Both the position numbers and the translations under genes were made by a program. Positions 50,741 through 61,077 of a stretch of 64,000 nt of DNA are shown in pieces. Source of the stretch: Phaeobacter cretensis (lineage in GTDB: Bacteria > Pseudomonadota > Alphaproteobacteria > Rhodobacterales > Rhodobacteraceae); the NCBI RefSeq assembly GCF_047372505.1, contig NZ_JBKBEU010000001.1, positions 434,001 through 498,000 of the forward strand. Reading direction: 5' to 3'. The notes under the pieces are model-generated. The model worked only from the letters and a program-made list of their open reading frames with translations. It ran no database searches and was not told the DNA's origin. Position 1 is the stretch's first letter, and each line of letters opens with the position of its first letter.

Positions 50741-51574
50741 ATGACCGGAACGGACACCAGCCCCACCCTTGCGCCCCTGTCGATGTTGGGCAACGCTTGT
50801 GGTTCTGTTGCCGCCTCGCTGGTCGCGGGGGAGGTCGCATTTGCCGGCTCTGGCCCCGGTGATCCCGATCTGCTGACACTCAAGGTAGCTCGCGCACTCT
50901 TGCAGGCGGATGTGATCCTGTTCGACCGCCTTGTCAGTTACGAAATCATGGCACTGGCCGGCCCCCAAGCACAGCTGGAAGACGTCGGCAAAGAGGGCTT
51001 TGGCCCGCAGATGAGCCAGGAAGAGATCTGCGCCCGCATGGTTGCCCATGCACATGAGGGCAAAAAGGTTCTGCGCCTGAAATCAGGTGACCCTACAGTC
51101 TATGGCCGTCTTGATGAGGAGCTCAGTGCCTGCGAAACCGCCGGTATCGCCTATCAAATCCTGCCCGGCATCACAGCCGCCTCTGCAGCCGTGGCCTCTA
51201 TTGGCCAGAGCCTGACACAGCGCGGGCGGAATGCATCTGTGCGGTTCCTCACCGGCCACGACATGAAAGGCTTTGCTGATCACGATTGGTCCGCACTTGC
51301 CCGCCCGGGTGAGGTCGCCGCCATCTACATGGGTAAAAAATCCGCCCGCTTTGTGCAGGGCCGCCTGATCATGCATGGCGCGGATCGTGCCACGCCGATG
51401 ACCATTGTTGAGAACGCCTCGCGCGCCAACCAGCGTATCGTTGAGACCACGCTGGAGCGTCTGCCCACCGATATTGCCGCCGCGAACCTAACTGGCCCGG
51501 CGCTGACATTCCTTGGCCTTGCCCCGCGCGCCAGCGCCCAGGCCCTGACAGATTTGAAAATGGAGCTTGCCTGA
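50741..51574 (+). CDS. cysG: Uroporphyrinogen-III C-methyltransferase
   Basis: A 277-residue SAM-dependent methyltransferase (the CysG-A/CobA activity) making precorrin-2 for siroheme. Motifs: SGPGDPDLLTLKVARALLQADVILFDRLVS near 40-70, RLKSGDPTVYGR near 113-124, and the PGITAASAA loop. The Fe-chelatase/dehydrogenase half of fused CysG is absent. ATG 50741 has GAGG six bases upstream; the ATG at 50729 is less likely. It overlaps the next gene by ATGA-type junction and opens the sulfite-reduction operon, supplying siroheme for CysI. Confidence 0.92.
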   Translation: MTGTDTSPTLAPLSMLGNACGSVAASLVAGEVAFAGSGPGDPDLLTLKVARALLQADVILFDRLVSYEIMALAGPQAQLEDVGKEGFGPQMSQEEICARMVAHAHEGKKVLRLKSGDPTVYGRLDEELSACETAGIAYQILPGITAASAAVASIGQSLTQRGRNASVRFLTGHDMKGFADHDWSALARPGEVAAIYMGKKSARFVQGRLIMHGADRATPMTIVENASRANQRIVETTLERLPTDIAAANLTGPALTFLGLAPRASAQALTDLKMELA

Positions 51575-51874
51575 TGCCTCGTCCGTTTACCCCGAAAATC
51601 ATCACCGCCAATGACCTGCTAGAAGGTGATGTGATCTATTTCACCGACACCAACGGCTGGAGCCGTCAGCTGCAAGAGGCCGAGCTGATCGAAGATGAGG
51701 CCGAAGCACAGCTGCGCATGCTGGATGCCGAAAAGGATGCTCTGAGTGTGGTGGGGATCTACCTCGCCGACGCCAAACCGGGCGATCACGGCCCTGAACC
51801 CACCCATTTCCGCGAGGAGTTCCGCCGCACCGGACCCTCAAACTATGACCACGGCAAGCAAGAGGCCAGCGCAA

Positions 51875-51882
<8 letters not shown>
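51574..51882 (+). CDS. DUF2849 protein of the sulfite-reductase operon
   Basis: A 102-residue protein of DUF2849, found almost only between cysG and the sulfite reductase gene in alphaproteobacteria. It begins FTPKIITANDLLEGDVIYFT and has a YLADAKPG segment near 65. Function is unknown; the fixed location suggests a role in sulfite reductase assembly, siroheme delivery or electron supply. Its stop overlaps the sulfite reductase start by 8 bp. Confidence 0.85.
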
Positions 51883-53539
<1,657 letters not shown>

Positions 53540-53543
53540 CACC

Positions 53544-54323
53544 ATGGTCAATGCAGCGGCACAACCGCCTGACACACGCCAAGGCCCAAGCAGTGCCCAC
53601 CAACAGGCACTGGCAACAAAGGTGGATGCGCTCAATGCGCGCTTCCGCCACCATTCTGCCACCGCCGTGATCGAGGGCGCGCTGAACGACGCGGGCCATA
53701 TCGCACTTGTCTCCAGCTTTGGCGCGGAATCTGTCGTGCTGTTGCATATGGCGGCGGTGATCGATCCCATGACGCCGGTGGTGTTTGTCGATACCGAATT
53801 GTTGTTCACCGAAACACTGGTCTACCAGCAAGAGGTCAGCGAGCGACTGGGCCTGCGCAATGTGCAAGTGATCCGGGCAGCCGACATCGCCGAGAAAGAC
53901 CCCTTTGGTGCGCTGCGGTTTTCTGACACCGATGCGTGCTGCGCTCTGCGCAAGACCGCTCCGCTGCAAAAGGCCCTCGAGGGTTTCGACGGCTGGATCA
54001 CCGGACGCAAACGGTTTCAGGCAGGGTCTCGCGCCGCGCTGAACTTCTTTGAGGTGGAAGAAACCGCAAACGGTCCTACCGGCCGAATGAAGATCAACCC
54101 CCTTGCCCATTGGGCACCGCAGGATGTCCGCGTCTATATGGACGAGAACAGATTGCCCCGCCACCCGTTGGTGGCCAAGGGATACCCCTCAATCGGCTGC
54201 GCCCCCTGCACCTCACCCGTCAAGGACGGGGAAGATCCGCGGGCCGGACGCTGGCGTAACCAAGACAAGGAAGAATGCGGCATCCACGTGGTGGATGGCA
54301 AATTCATTCGCACGGGAGCTTAA
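53544..54323 (+). CDS. cysH: Assimilatory APS reductase (CysH family)
   Basis: A 259-residue sulfonucleotide reductase. The cysteine pairs Cys132-Cys133 (DACCALRK) and Cys219-x2-Cys222 (IGCAPCTSP) coordinate a [4Fe-4S] cluster, which marks the APS-type (not E. coli PAPS-type) enzyme; the catalytic cysteine is in KEECGIH (245). The PP-loop is VSSFGAESVVLLH. It makes sulfite for CysI. Only 4 bp follow cysI. Confidence 0.9.
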   Translation: MVNAAAQPPDTRQGPSSAHQQALATKVDALNARFRHHSATAVIEGALNDAGHIALVSSFGAESVVLLHMAAVIDPMTPVVFVDTELLFTETLVYQQEVSERLGLRNVQVIRAADIAEKDPFGALRFSDTDACCALRKTAPLQKALEGFDGWITGRKRFQAGSRAALNFFEVEETANGPTGRMKINPLAHWAPQDVRVYMDENRLPRHPLVAKGYPSIGCAPCTSPVKDGEDPRAGRWRNQDKEECGIHVVDGKFIRTGA

Positions 54324-54326
54324 GAG

Positions 54327-54725
54327 ATGAGCGTGATTGTGACCGATACGGGCTTTAGCCCTGACAGCTGGACGGCTGGTTTTGACAGTGAAACTGCCCT
54401 CGAACTTCAGCCAGACGGCGATCCTGCGGCGTTGTCCAACCAACTGCCGGGGCTGAAGATGATCCGCATTCACTTCCCCAGCTTTGCCGATGGGCGCGGC
54501 TTTACCCTCGCCAGCCGTTTGCGTTTGGCTGGCTACAAAGGGCGCCTGCGCGCCTATGGCCATGTTCTGGCAGATCAATATGCGATGGCACGGCGCTCGG
54601 GTTTTGATGAGGTAGAGATCAGCGATGATCTGGCCACCCGCCAGCCGCAGGAACAATGGCTTGCTCGTGCCAACTGGCAGGCGCATGACTACCAGGCCCG
54701 CCTGCGTGGAACTGCCGCGCGCTAA
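54327..54725 (+). CDS. DUF934 protein of the sulfur operon
   Basis: A 132-residue DUF934 protein, a family of unknown function usually encoded directly after cysH in proteobacteria. Conserved parts seen: LPGLKMIRIHFPSFADGRGFTLASRLR, RLRAYGHVLADQYAMARRSGFDEVEI. It may act as an accessory to sulfite or sulfate reduction. Three bases separate it from cysH. Confidence 0.88.
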   Translation: MSVIVTDTGFSPDSWTAGFDSETALELQPDGDPAALSNQLPGLKMIRIHFPSFADGRGFTLASRLRLAGYKGRLRAYGHVLADQYAMARRSGFDEVEISDDLATRQPQEQWLARANWQAHDYQARLRGTAAR

Positions 54726-54874
54726 GCCAGCCATCTTCCGTTTCTTGGGAAAACTCCTGGCAGACCCGGTTCCTTTGCGCCCTGCGCGGATCCGCTTTTG
54801 CAAAACAGGGGGTTTTCCTGACCTGTATCAAAGATTAATCAGAGGTGCCGGCTATTCCTCCGGCAATGGATCCG

Positions 54875-55753
54875 ATGAACGAGATGACCCCCGTGAGCGA
54901 AACTGTGACAGATACTGCGACCGAACCGAAACCGGCCAAGGCCGTGCCCGCCCTGCCCGACGCTCAGACCGTCACCGAGGTGAAGCACTGGACCGACCGG
55001 CTGTTCTCCTTCAAGGTGACCCGCCCGGCCTCCCTGCGCTTCCGCTCGGGTGAGTTTGTGATGATCGGCCTGATGAATGACCCTGACCCCAAGACCGGCA
55101 AGGTCAAACCCCTGCTGCGCGCCTATTCCATCGCCTCCCCCAGCTGGGATGAGGAAATGGAGTTCTACTCGATCAAGGTGCAAGACGGCCCGCTGACCTC
55201 GCGTTTGCAGCACATCAACGTGGGTGACGAGATTATCCTGCGTCCCAAGCCCGTCGGCACGCTGGTGCATGACGCGTTGGTTCCCGGCAAACGTATCTGG
55301 TTCTTTGCCACCGGCACCGGCTTTGCGCCTTTTGCCTCGCTCCTACGCGAGCCCGAAACTTATGAGAAATTTGATGAGGTGATCATCACCCACACCTGCC
55401 GCGAAGCAGGCGAGCTGACCTACGGCGCAGAGCTGATTGAGAGCCTCAAGGAAGACGAACTGCTCAATGAGGTGATTGGTGAAGGCTTCTGGAAGAAGAT
55501 TAAATACTACCCCACCACCACTCGTGAAGAGAGCGAAAAAATGGGCCGTATCACTGACCTGATGCGCTCCGGAGAAGCGTTCGCCGATCTCGGCGTGCCA
55601 CCACTGAACCCAGAACGCGACCGCGCGATGATCTGCGGCAACCTTGCGTTCAATCTCGAACTGAAAGACCTGTTCGAGAACACCTACGGTCTTGAAGAAG
55701 GTGCAAATTCCAAACCCGCGCATTTCGTGGTGGAAAAAGCGTTCCTCGACTGA
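54875..55753 (+). CDS. fpr: Ferredoxin-NADP+ reductase
   Basis: A 292-residue plant-type-fold FNR (subclass with short FAD loop). FAD binding: RAYSIASP near 82-89 (family RxYS) and the GPLTSRL stretch; NADP binding: ATGTGFAPFASLL and CGNLAFNLEL near the end. The C-terminus ends VVEKAFLD, with the aromatic close to the flavin. It transfers electrons between NADPH and ferredoxin and probably serves sulfite reductase. Start is uncertain: ATGs at 54866, 54875 and 54884 are in frame; 54875 gives the family length. Confidence 0.9.
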   Translation: MNEMTPVSETVTDTATEPKPAKAVPALPDAQTVTEVKHWTDRLFSFKVTRPASLRFRSGEFVMIGLMNDPDPKTGKVKPLLRAYSIASPSWDEEMEFYSIKVQDGPLTSRLQHINVGDEIILRPKPVGTLVHDALVPGKRIWFFATGTGFAPFASLLREPETYEKFDEVIITHTCREAGELTYGAELIESLKEDELLNEVIGEGFWKKIKYYPTTTREESEKMGRITDLMRSGEAFADLGVPPLNPERDRAMICGNLAFNLELKDLFENTYGLEEGANSKPAHFVVEKAFLD

Positions 55754-56009
55754 CCCGAAGACCAGCAACTGGTTGGAAGCCCCAGTGGCAATGGAATTAT
55801 TGAACAAAATGAGACAGCAGCGCAGGCTATCACCGCGCTGCTGTTCGCATGTTTAAGTGTTGAAACTATAACGGCCAGGACGACCTTCATCCATATGACA
55901 GGTCGGTACAACGGCAATCCTCTACAGTCGTCCACCTATCACTCGCGGGCCGAAGCGAATGACGGCGGTACGGAAAAGCGTCCGTCCGACAGCAAAATTA
56001 AATGTTCCC

Positions 56010-56408
56010 CTACGCTTTCTCTGGATGACCGTCGTTCTGGGGGGCGTCGTCGCAGATGCTATACCAAGATGGTTTTTCACCGACGAATTCATGGGATTGG
56101 TTCTTAAGGCCGATATCACCATCAAGTGCGTTTGCTGCGATCGGAACGCTGTCGTCGGCGGATAATATTTCGCCGAGTGATGTGCCGCAGATTTTGCAAA
56201 AACAGCGCCCATAGATATAGGGGGCGGACGGCTCAAAAACGTGAACGAATTCCTTACCTGAAACCCATCTGAGGTCTTCCTTTTTCACAAATGCAATAGT
56301 GCTTGCACCAACTTTGCGACACCTTGAGCAGTGACAGGTACCAACAAACGAAGGTTCGTTCATCAACTCAAATTGGACAGCTTTGCAACAGCAACTTCCC
56401 TTTATCAT
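56010..56408 (-). CDS. GFA family zinc-binding protein
   Basis: A 132-residue glutathione-dependent formaldehyde-activating (GFA) fold protein. Zinc ligand cysteines are in GSCCCKAVQFE (5-8), GTCHCSRCRK and RCFCKICG. The family binds zinc and glutathione, but most members are of unknown function. It is divergent from the YafY-type regulator at 56514 with a 105-bp spacer, so the two are probably linked. The region is lower in GC than the surrounding operons and looks inserted. Confidence 0.85.
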   Translation of the reverse strand: MIKGSCCCKAVQFELMNEPSFVGTCHCSRCRKVGASTIAFVKKEDLRWVSGKEFVHVFEPSAPYIYGRCFCKICGTSLGEILSADDSVPIAANALDGDIGLKNQSHEFVGEKPSWYSICDDAPQNDGHPEKA

Positions 56409-56513
56409 GTTCGCCTCTCTTTTGATTGCGTGGTCTTAATCACACGTTTGCCTGGCGACATAAATCTGGCATGCTGACAGCATCATGGCAGCATTCAACA
56501 TGAGGATCCACTT

Positions 56514-57230
56514 TTGCGCAAAGCGGAGCGACTGTTTGAAATTATTCAGCTTCTTCGCCTAGCGAGAGAGCCGCTTTCGGCACAGCATATTGCTTCCGAA
56601 TTGGGATCGTCCAAACGGTCTGTTTATCGCGACATCGCCGCACTGAAGTCACAAGACGTTCCCATCCGAGGCGAAGCTGGCGTCGGATACGTCCTCGAAA
56701 AGGGGTTTGATATGCCTCCTTTGATGTTGACCTCAGATGAACTTGATGCCGCAGTTTTGGGTGCGCATTGGGTTGCAAGCAGAGGCGAACCAGATTTGGC
56801 AAAAGCTGCTCTTAATTTTCTTGCCAAGATCGAGGTGGTCGTTCCAGAACGTCTGCGAGGACATGTGTTGCAGCCAGCTATGAGTATTGCTCCAGTTGTT
56901 CCGGCATTTGAGGCCGTCGATTCCTCATTTCTTAGGAATGCCATCCGTACCCATCGAAAAATAGCGTTGATATATCAAAGTGGCTCCGGAGTACGTTCAG
57001 AGCGCGTGGTCTGGCCTATTCTGCTTGGCTATCGGGACGAAGGCCGAATTCTCGCGGCGTGGTGTGAGCTGCGCAACAGCTTTCGCTATTTTCGTACAGA
57101 TCGTATGATTTCGACGGATGTTCTGGAGCAAAGGATCCCAGAAAATGCATTGGCTCTTCGTGCACGGTGGCGCTCCGCGATGGATCAAGAACGAGCCAGC
57201 TACGCGAACCAACTTAGCAGCGCGGGATGA
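56514..57230 (+). CDS. YafY-type HTH-WYL transcriptional regulator
   Basis: A 238-residue regulator: an N-terminal DeoR/HTH_11 winged helix (RLFEIIQLLRLAREPLSAQHIASELGSSKRSVYRDIAALK) followed by a WYL domain with IALIYQSGSG, RVVWPILLGYRDEGRILAAW and the terminal LRNSFRYFRTDRM. It begins with TTG 56514 behind GAGGATCCACT. The divergent GFA gene is the likely target; the WYL domain would bind a small ligand. Confidence 0.88.
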   Translation: MRKAERLFEIIQLLRLAREPLSAQHIASELGSSKRSVYRDIAALKSQDVPIRGEAGVGYVLEKGFDMPPLMLTSDELDAAVLGAHWVASRGEPDLAKAALNFLAKIEVVVPERLRGHVLQPAMSIAPVVPAFEAVDSSFLRNAIRTHRKIALIYQSGSGVRSERVVWPILLGYRDEGRILAAWCELRNSFRYFRTDRMISTDVLEQRIPENALALRARWRSAMDQERASYANQLSSAG

Positions 57231-57534
57231 CGGGCCCCTGCGTCCTTGCGCCCGAATGGTGTCATGATCGCGTGCCTGGGCGACTGGTCGATATTCATCA
57301 GATGATCCTGCTACTTAGCGATCATCTTCGACCCAAAAAGTTCAATATGGCTTTCGCCTGCCGGATGTCTTTTCCATGCACTAGTGGAAATTGCTCGAAC
57401 AGGTATGGAATTTGTTGAGGTCGAGTGGCGCTGTTTGGCAAATAGCGAGCTAATCTCAGAGATTGCCCAACAAGAAAGGCCCCCGCCAGAGTTTGACGAG
57501 AGCCTCAATCGTTTGGTGTATTACCAGAACCGGC
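57231..57534. other. Intergenic stretch with a possible gene remnant
   Basis: A plus-strand frame (open from about 57309, ATG at 57405, stop TGA 57555-57557) reads like protein, for instance MEFVEVEWRCLANSELI and PPEFDESLNRLVYYQNRL, but it overlaps the 3' end of the next, minus-strand gene and no family was recognised. It is probably a remnant, not a working gene. Confidence 0.3.
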
Positions 57535-58356
57535 TTACAGCGACAGCGCGTCCTTGATCCGCTTTAGCACCGTTTCCAACAGCGCCGGGTTGTCGCGTGC
57601 CTGACCCAACGTCGTGGCCAGCAGCGCTTTCTGTGTGGTGTCGATTGAGGACTTCTCGATCATGGCAATCACCTTGTCGTAGTTGAAGCCTTCAGGCGTC
57701 AGCAGCGCACCCATGGCCGCGTCTTTACCCCCATCAACGACGGCAGCCGCATCAGCGGCAGTATCCGCAACACTGTCGGTGACGGCTTCAGCCGTATCGG
57801 ATACAGCAGCTGCCGCGTCGGCCGTGGTATCAGCAACGGTGTCAGTCACCGCTTCGGCGGTATCTGACACAGCTTCTGCCGCATCGCCTGCAGTTTCAGC
57901 TGCATCATTTACAACATCTGCCGCGGCATCACCCGCAGCAGCGGCGGTATCAGCTACTGCGTCGCTGGCTGCTTCTGCAGTGGCAGCAGCCTCATCGGTC
58001 AAAGCTGCGGCACCCTCGGTCGCTCCTTCAACAACGTCAGTCACGTTCTCCTGAACCTGATCAACAGTATCGGTTACACCTTCAGCAATTTCGTTTGCAG
58101 TCTCTTCCGCCGCATCAGTCACGGCGGTGGCCGCATCGCTGACGGCATCTGTAGCTGCATCAACGGTGCTTTCGGCCTCTTCAGCGGCAGCTGCGACATC
58201 GCTTTCGACCTCAGCCGCAATTTCTGCAGCAGTCTCACTTTCGGGCGTGACGACGACAGTTTCCGGCGCAGGTTCGCTTGTCTCCATGGAGGAGACATAG
58301 AAATATCCGCCCAATGCGACGGCTCCTACACCCAGGCCAATGACGATCGGTTTCAT
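57535..58356 (-). CDS. Membrane-anchored Ala-rich 11-mer repeat protein
   Basis: A 273-residue protein with an N-terminal membrane span (PIVIGLGVGAVALGGYFYV, 3-21), then a long low-complexity region (about 25-210) of A/T/V/D/E with an 11-residue period, like apolipoprotein or LEA helices. A 22-residue unit is repeated at 162 and 184 (AVSDTAEAVTD). The C-terminus (about 218-273) is an ordinary small helical domain (VIAMIEKSSIDTTQKALLATTL). AAGGAGACCTATC precedes the ATG. No catalytic motif is visible. A periplasmic membrane- or envelope-surface amphipathic helix is a plausible guess. Confidence 0.7.
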   Translation of the reverse strand: MKPIVIGLGVGAVALGGYFYVSSMETSEPAPETVVVTPESETAAEIAAEVESDVAAAAEEAESTVDAATDAVSDAATAVTDAAEETANEIAEGVTDTVDQVQENVTDVVEGATEGAAALTDEAAATAEAASDAVADTAAAAGDAAADVVNDAAETAGDAAEAVSDTAEAVTDTVADTTADAAAAVSDTAEAVTDSVADTAADAAAVVDGGKDAAMGALLTPEGFNYDKVIAMIEKSSIDTTQKALLATTLGQARDNPALLETVLKRIKDALSL

Positions 58357-58667
58357 GATAGGTCTCCTTAACTCTTCAATTGCCCAGCAAAACGGTTGGG
58401 CTTGCGGCTTAGCATTTGGGCCTATGCACCTGAAACTACAAGGGGAATAATCTATAGTCGTCGCCATAGGCCAAACGCCGCCATTCTGGCTCGGCACCGT
58501 TTGCCAAGATCAGCGCACATCAGAATTAACCATTTGCTGACCTTCTCAGGTGCAAACAAACCTTGAAAACCATGATATGCGCGGTCATACCCGCAATTGA
58601 CTTGAATCGCAGGCCCGGGATCGTTATTTTCCGGGCACTTTTCCGAAGTGACAGAAGGATAGACGTC
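58357..58667. promoter_or_regulatory. Divergent leader region of infC and the repeat protein
   Basis: A 311-bp spacer between two divergent genes. TTGACT at 58597-58602 could be the infC -35 box, but the matching -10 is poor. GCCCGG (58613-58618) and CCGGGC (58631-58636) can form a hairpin in the infC leader. The infC ribosome site AGAAGGA lies at 58653-58659. Confidence 0.4.
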
Positions 58668-59216
58668 ATAGCCCGCAGACCCCATAATGCGCCGCCGCAA
58701 CGCGACACCGGCCCGCGCACAAACGAAAAAATCCGTGCTCCTGAGATTCGCCTGATTGGCGCCGAGGGGGAAAACGTTGGTGTGGTTCACCCCGCCAAGG
58801 CGATGCAGATGGCAGAAGAGGCCGGTCTCGATCTGGTCGAGATTTCGCCCAACGCCACCCCGCCCGTGTGCAAGATCATGGATTATGGCAAGTTCAAGTA
58901 TGAACAGCAAAAGCGGGAAAGCGAAGCACGCAAGAAGCAGAAGATCATCGAAGTCAAAGAGGTGAAGTTCCGTCCCAACACGGATATCCATGACTACGAA
59001 GTCAAGATGCGCAATGTGTACAAGTTCCTTGAGAACGGCGACAAAGTGAAGATCACCCTGCGTTTCCGTGGCCGCGAGATGGCGCACCAGAACCTGGGAC
59101 GTGAGCTGCTTTTGCGTGTCGCAGAAGATATCAAAGAACAGGGCAAGGTCGAGAACATGCCCAAGATGGAAGGCCGTCAGATGATCATGATGATCGGGCC
59201 ACTGCCGCAGAAGTAA
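58668..59216 (+). CDS. infC: Translation initiation factor IF-3
   Basis: The 182-residue IF-3 binds the 30S subunit and checks initiator tRNA-start codon pairing. The N-domain (IARRPHNAPPQRDTGPRTNEKI, then AKAMQMAEEAGLDLVEISP) and C-domain (PNTDIHDYEVKMRNVYKFLENGDKVKITLRFRGRE) are intact. No ATG, GTG or TTG fits the family N-terminus. An ATA at 58668 lies eight bases after AGAAGGA and gives the expected start. E. coli infC also begins with a rare codon (AUU), used for self-control. A further upstream ATG at 58572 would add about 32 residues lacking homology. Confidence 0.9.
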   Translation: MARRPHNAPPQRDTGPRTNEKIRAPEIRLIGAEGENVGVVHPAKAMQMAEEAGLDLVEISPNATPPVCKIMDYGKFKYEQQKRESEARKKQKIIEVKEVKFRPNTDIHDYEVKMRNVYKFLENGDKVKITLRFRGREMAHQNLGRELLLRVAEDIKEQGKVENMPKMEGRQMIMMIGPLPQK

Positions 59217-59247
59217 GCAACTGCTGTACCATCCATCCAGAGTTAGC

Positions 59248-59276
59248 AACCCCGTTCCATCTGGAGCGGGGTTTTT
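59248..59276 (+). terminator. Terminator after infC
   Basis: AACCCCG and CGGGGTT pair around TTCCATCTGGAG and run into TTTTTT, about 30 bases past the stop. Confidence 0.85.
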
Positions 59277-59459
59277 TCGTGCCCTGTCACATCAACCGAC
59301 ATCAGACAGCACCATTTCGAGCATTGCATAGACTTTTTCGAGCACGATGAAGCTTAATGCCCCCTATGGTGACGTTTTATTTACGCCCTCGCGTTAATTC
59401 CTAGTGGGAGTTCGCTCTCGCCTCCGACAAGAATAATCACCGCAAATATGGAGCCTCTC

Positions 59460-60101
59460 TTGAAGCCTCTCAGCGACGTCCAAAACAGCGCCTTTATGGC
59501 CATCGCCCCCTGCCGCGCCGCTTCGCTTGCGCTAGTTGTTCTGGCCAACGAAGACACCCAGCACGCGCCCGACACCATGAAAGAACTGCTCGATCAGTCT
59601 GTTTCTCGGATTAAGGTCGCCTATGCGATGCTGACCAAGAAACTGGATAAGCTCCTCGCCGAGAGCGAGTATGAGCTACCGGCCGAACTACGGATACAAC
59701 ACAAGAAATCCGTCGACGCATTGACCCCCTTTGCCGAGGTTGTCGAGGAAAAATCCGATTCCGAGTTGCTGAAGCGTGTGCGCGAGATGCCCTCACTTAC
59801 GGCCCAGGCCCTCTACAAGGTCGAGCCGGAAGTTTCTGCCTTTTTGATTGATATGACCAAGAACATGTTCGACGCGCAGAAATCTCGCGATAGTGCGCGC
59901 GATGACGGGATGCGCGAGGCGATTGAAAATGCCGAAACCGTGGGGCGGCACATCCAGTTGATCGCCTTCAACGCGTCGATTGAAGCCGCGCGTATCGGGG
60001 ATCAGGGTAAAGGTTTTGCGGTGATTGCCTCGGAAATCCGTAACCTCTCTGGGCGCACCCAGACGCTGCTCGATACGATGTCCGGCTACCTGCGCGCCTG
60101 A
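59460..60101 (+). CDS. Soluble methyl-accepting chemotaxis-like protein
   Basis: A roughly 213-residue protein without membrane spans, helical throughout. Near the C-terminus it has the chemoreceptor hairpin tip: HIQLIAFNASIEAARIGDQG, then KGFAVIASEIRNLSGRTQTL. This binds CheA/CheW in true receptors. The protein stops soon after the turn, so the second arm is only about 30 residues and the adaptation region is missing. TTG 59460 has GGAG six bases upstream and is preferred to ATG 59448. A cytoplasmic signalling partner is likely; the signal is unknown. Confidence 0.75.
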   Translation: MKPLSDVQNSAFMAIAPCRAASLALVVLANEDTQHAPDTMKELLDQSVSRIKVAYAMLTKKLDKLLAESEYELPAELRIQHKKSVDALTPFAEVVEEKSDSELLKRVREMPSLTAQALYKVEPEVSAFLIDMTKNMFDAQKSRDSARDDGMREAIENAETVGRHIQLIAFNASIEAARIGDQGKGFAVIASEIRNLSGRTQTLLDTMSGYLRA

Positions 60102-60138
60102 TCCACGAACAGATCAAACTACTGCAAGAAAACAACGA

Positions 60139-60165
60139 ACGGCCCCGGCTATCCGCCAGGGCCGT
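60139..60165. terminator. Weak stem-loop between chemoreceptor-like gene and coxM-like gene
   Basis: ACGGCCC and GGGCCGT pair around a 13-nt loop in the gap between the two converging genes. On the minus strand TTTTCTT follows at a short distance. Confidence 0.4.
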
Positions 60166-60186
60166 CAATCGTTGCGCTCAGCGGGA

Positions 60187-60975
60187 CTAGCTGGCGGCAG
60201 CCACGGCCCGCTTGGTGATCACCCCGACGAGATGTGCACGGTAGGCCTTGCTGCCATGCAGATCGCCAATCATGCCATCTTCTGCCACGCTTAGCCCGTC
60301 AATCACATCGGGGGAAAAATTCGCGGCCAAAGCGTTTTCCGCCGCTCCCCAGCGGAACACACCGTCTTCGGACGCGCCGGTGACTGCCACCCGCACACCA
60401 TCTGCAAACCGCGTCACAAACACGCCAACAAGGGCAAAGCGCGAGGCAGGCTGGACAAATTTCTCGTAGTGCGCCCCTTCTGGGACTGGCATCCGAACCG
60501 AGGTGATGATCTCGCCCTCTTCCAGCGCTGTGGTGAACAATCCCTGAAAATAATCATCCGCTGCGATTTCACGCGTGTTGGTGATGATCGTCGCCGCGCT
60601 GGCCAGCGCGGCTGCCGGATAACATGCCGACGGATCATTATTGGCCAGAGATCCACCAATTGTGCCACGATTACGCACAGCCGGATCGCCGATATGGCCC
60701 GCCAGCGCTGACAGTGCCGGATATGTTGCCGCCACCGCTGCTTCTACTTCGACGTGGGTCGTAGCACCACCGACCACCAAAGCATCGCCATCCGCGCAGA
60801 CGCCCCGCATATCAGGGATCCCACTCAGGCTGACCAACGTACCGGGCATCGCCAACCGTTGCTTCAACGTTGGAATAAGGGTCTGCCCACCGCCCAGGGC
60901 CTGGGCCTCTTCTTTCGCCAGAGCCGCCACCGCATCGGCGATGGTCGTTGGCTTTTCGAATTCGAATTCATACAT
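60187..60975 (-). CDS. Molybdenum hydroxylase FAD-binding subunit (CoxM-like)
   Basis: A 262-residue flavoprotein subunit of the xanthine oxidase/CO dehydrogenase family. FAD-binding segments are AQALGGGQTLIPTLK (near 33-47) and HIGDPAVRNRGTIGGSLANNDPSAC (near 97-121), both diagnostic. It transfers electrons from the Mo and Fe-S subunits to an acceptor. It is the last of three genes on this strand (S, L, M order), about 100 bp after coxL. Confidence 0.88.
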   Translation of the reverse strand: MYEFEFEKPTTIADAVAALAKEEAQALGGGQTLIPTLKQRLAMPGTLVSLSGIPDMRGVCADGDALVVGGATTHVEVEAAVAATYPALSALAGHIGDPAVRNRGTIGGSLANNDPSACYPAAALASAATIITNTREIAADDYFQGLFTTALEEGEIITSVRMPVPEGAHYEKFVQPASRFALVGVFVTRFADGVRVAVTGASEDGVFRWGAAENALAANFSPDVIDGLSVAEDGMIGDLHGSKAYRAHLVGVITKRAVAAAS

Positions 60976-61022
60976 TTTCGTATCCTTTCCGAAAACCGGC
61001 TAACCGGCCTTCATCTTTCCGA

Positions 61023-61060
61023 AAATACTCCGGGGGTGCGGGAGCTGGCCCCCGCCTCCG
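61023..61060. repeat. GC-rich hairpin element between coxL-like and coxM-like genes
   Basis: AAATACTCCGGGGGTGCGGG then CCCCCGCC can fold as a hairpin. The string AAATACTCCGGG also occurs at 49992-50003, and similar short elements are familiar between genes in roseobacters. Function unknown. Confidence 0.35.
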
Positions 61061-61077
61061 CCGTTGTAAGTCGCACA

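Noticed and set aside
57405..57557. Small plus-strand gene of 50 codons
   Set aside because: It overlaps the 3' end of the Ala-rich gene on the other strand, lacks a ribosome site and has no recognised family; noted only as a possible remnant.
57683..58054. Ala/Ser-rich plus-strand frame of 123 codons
   Set aside because: It is the complement of the low-complexity region of the Ala-rich repeat protein.
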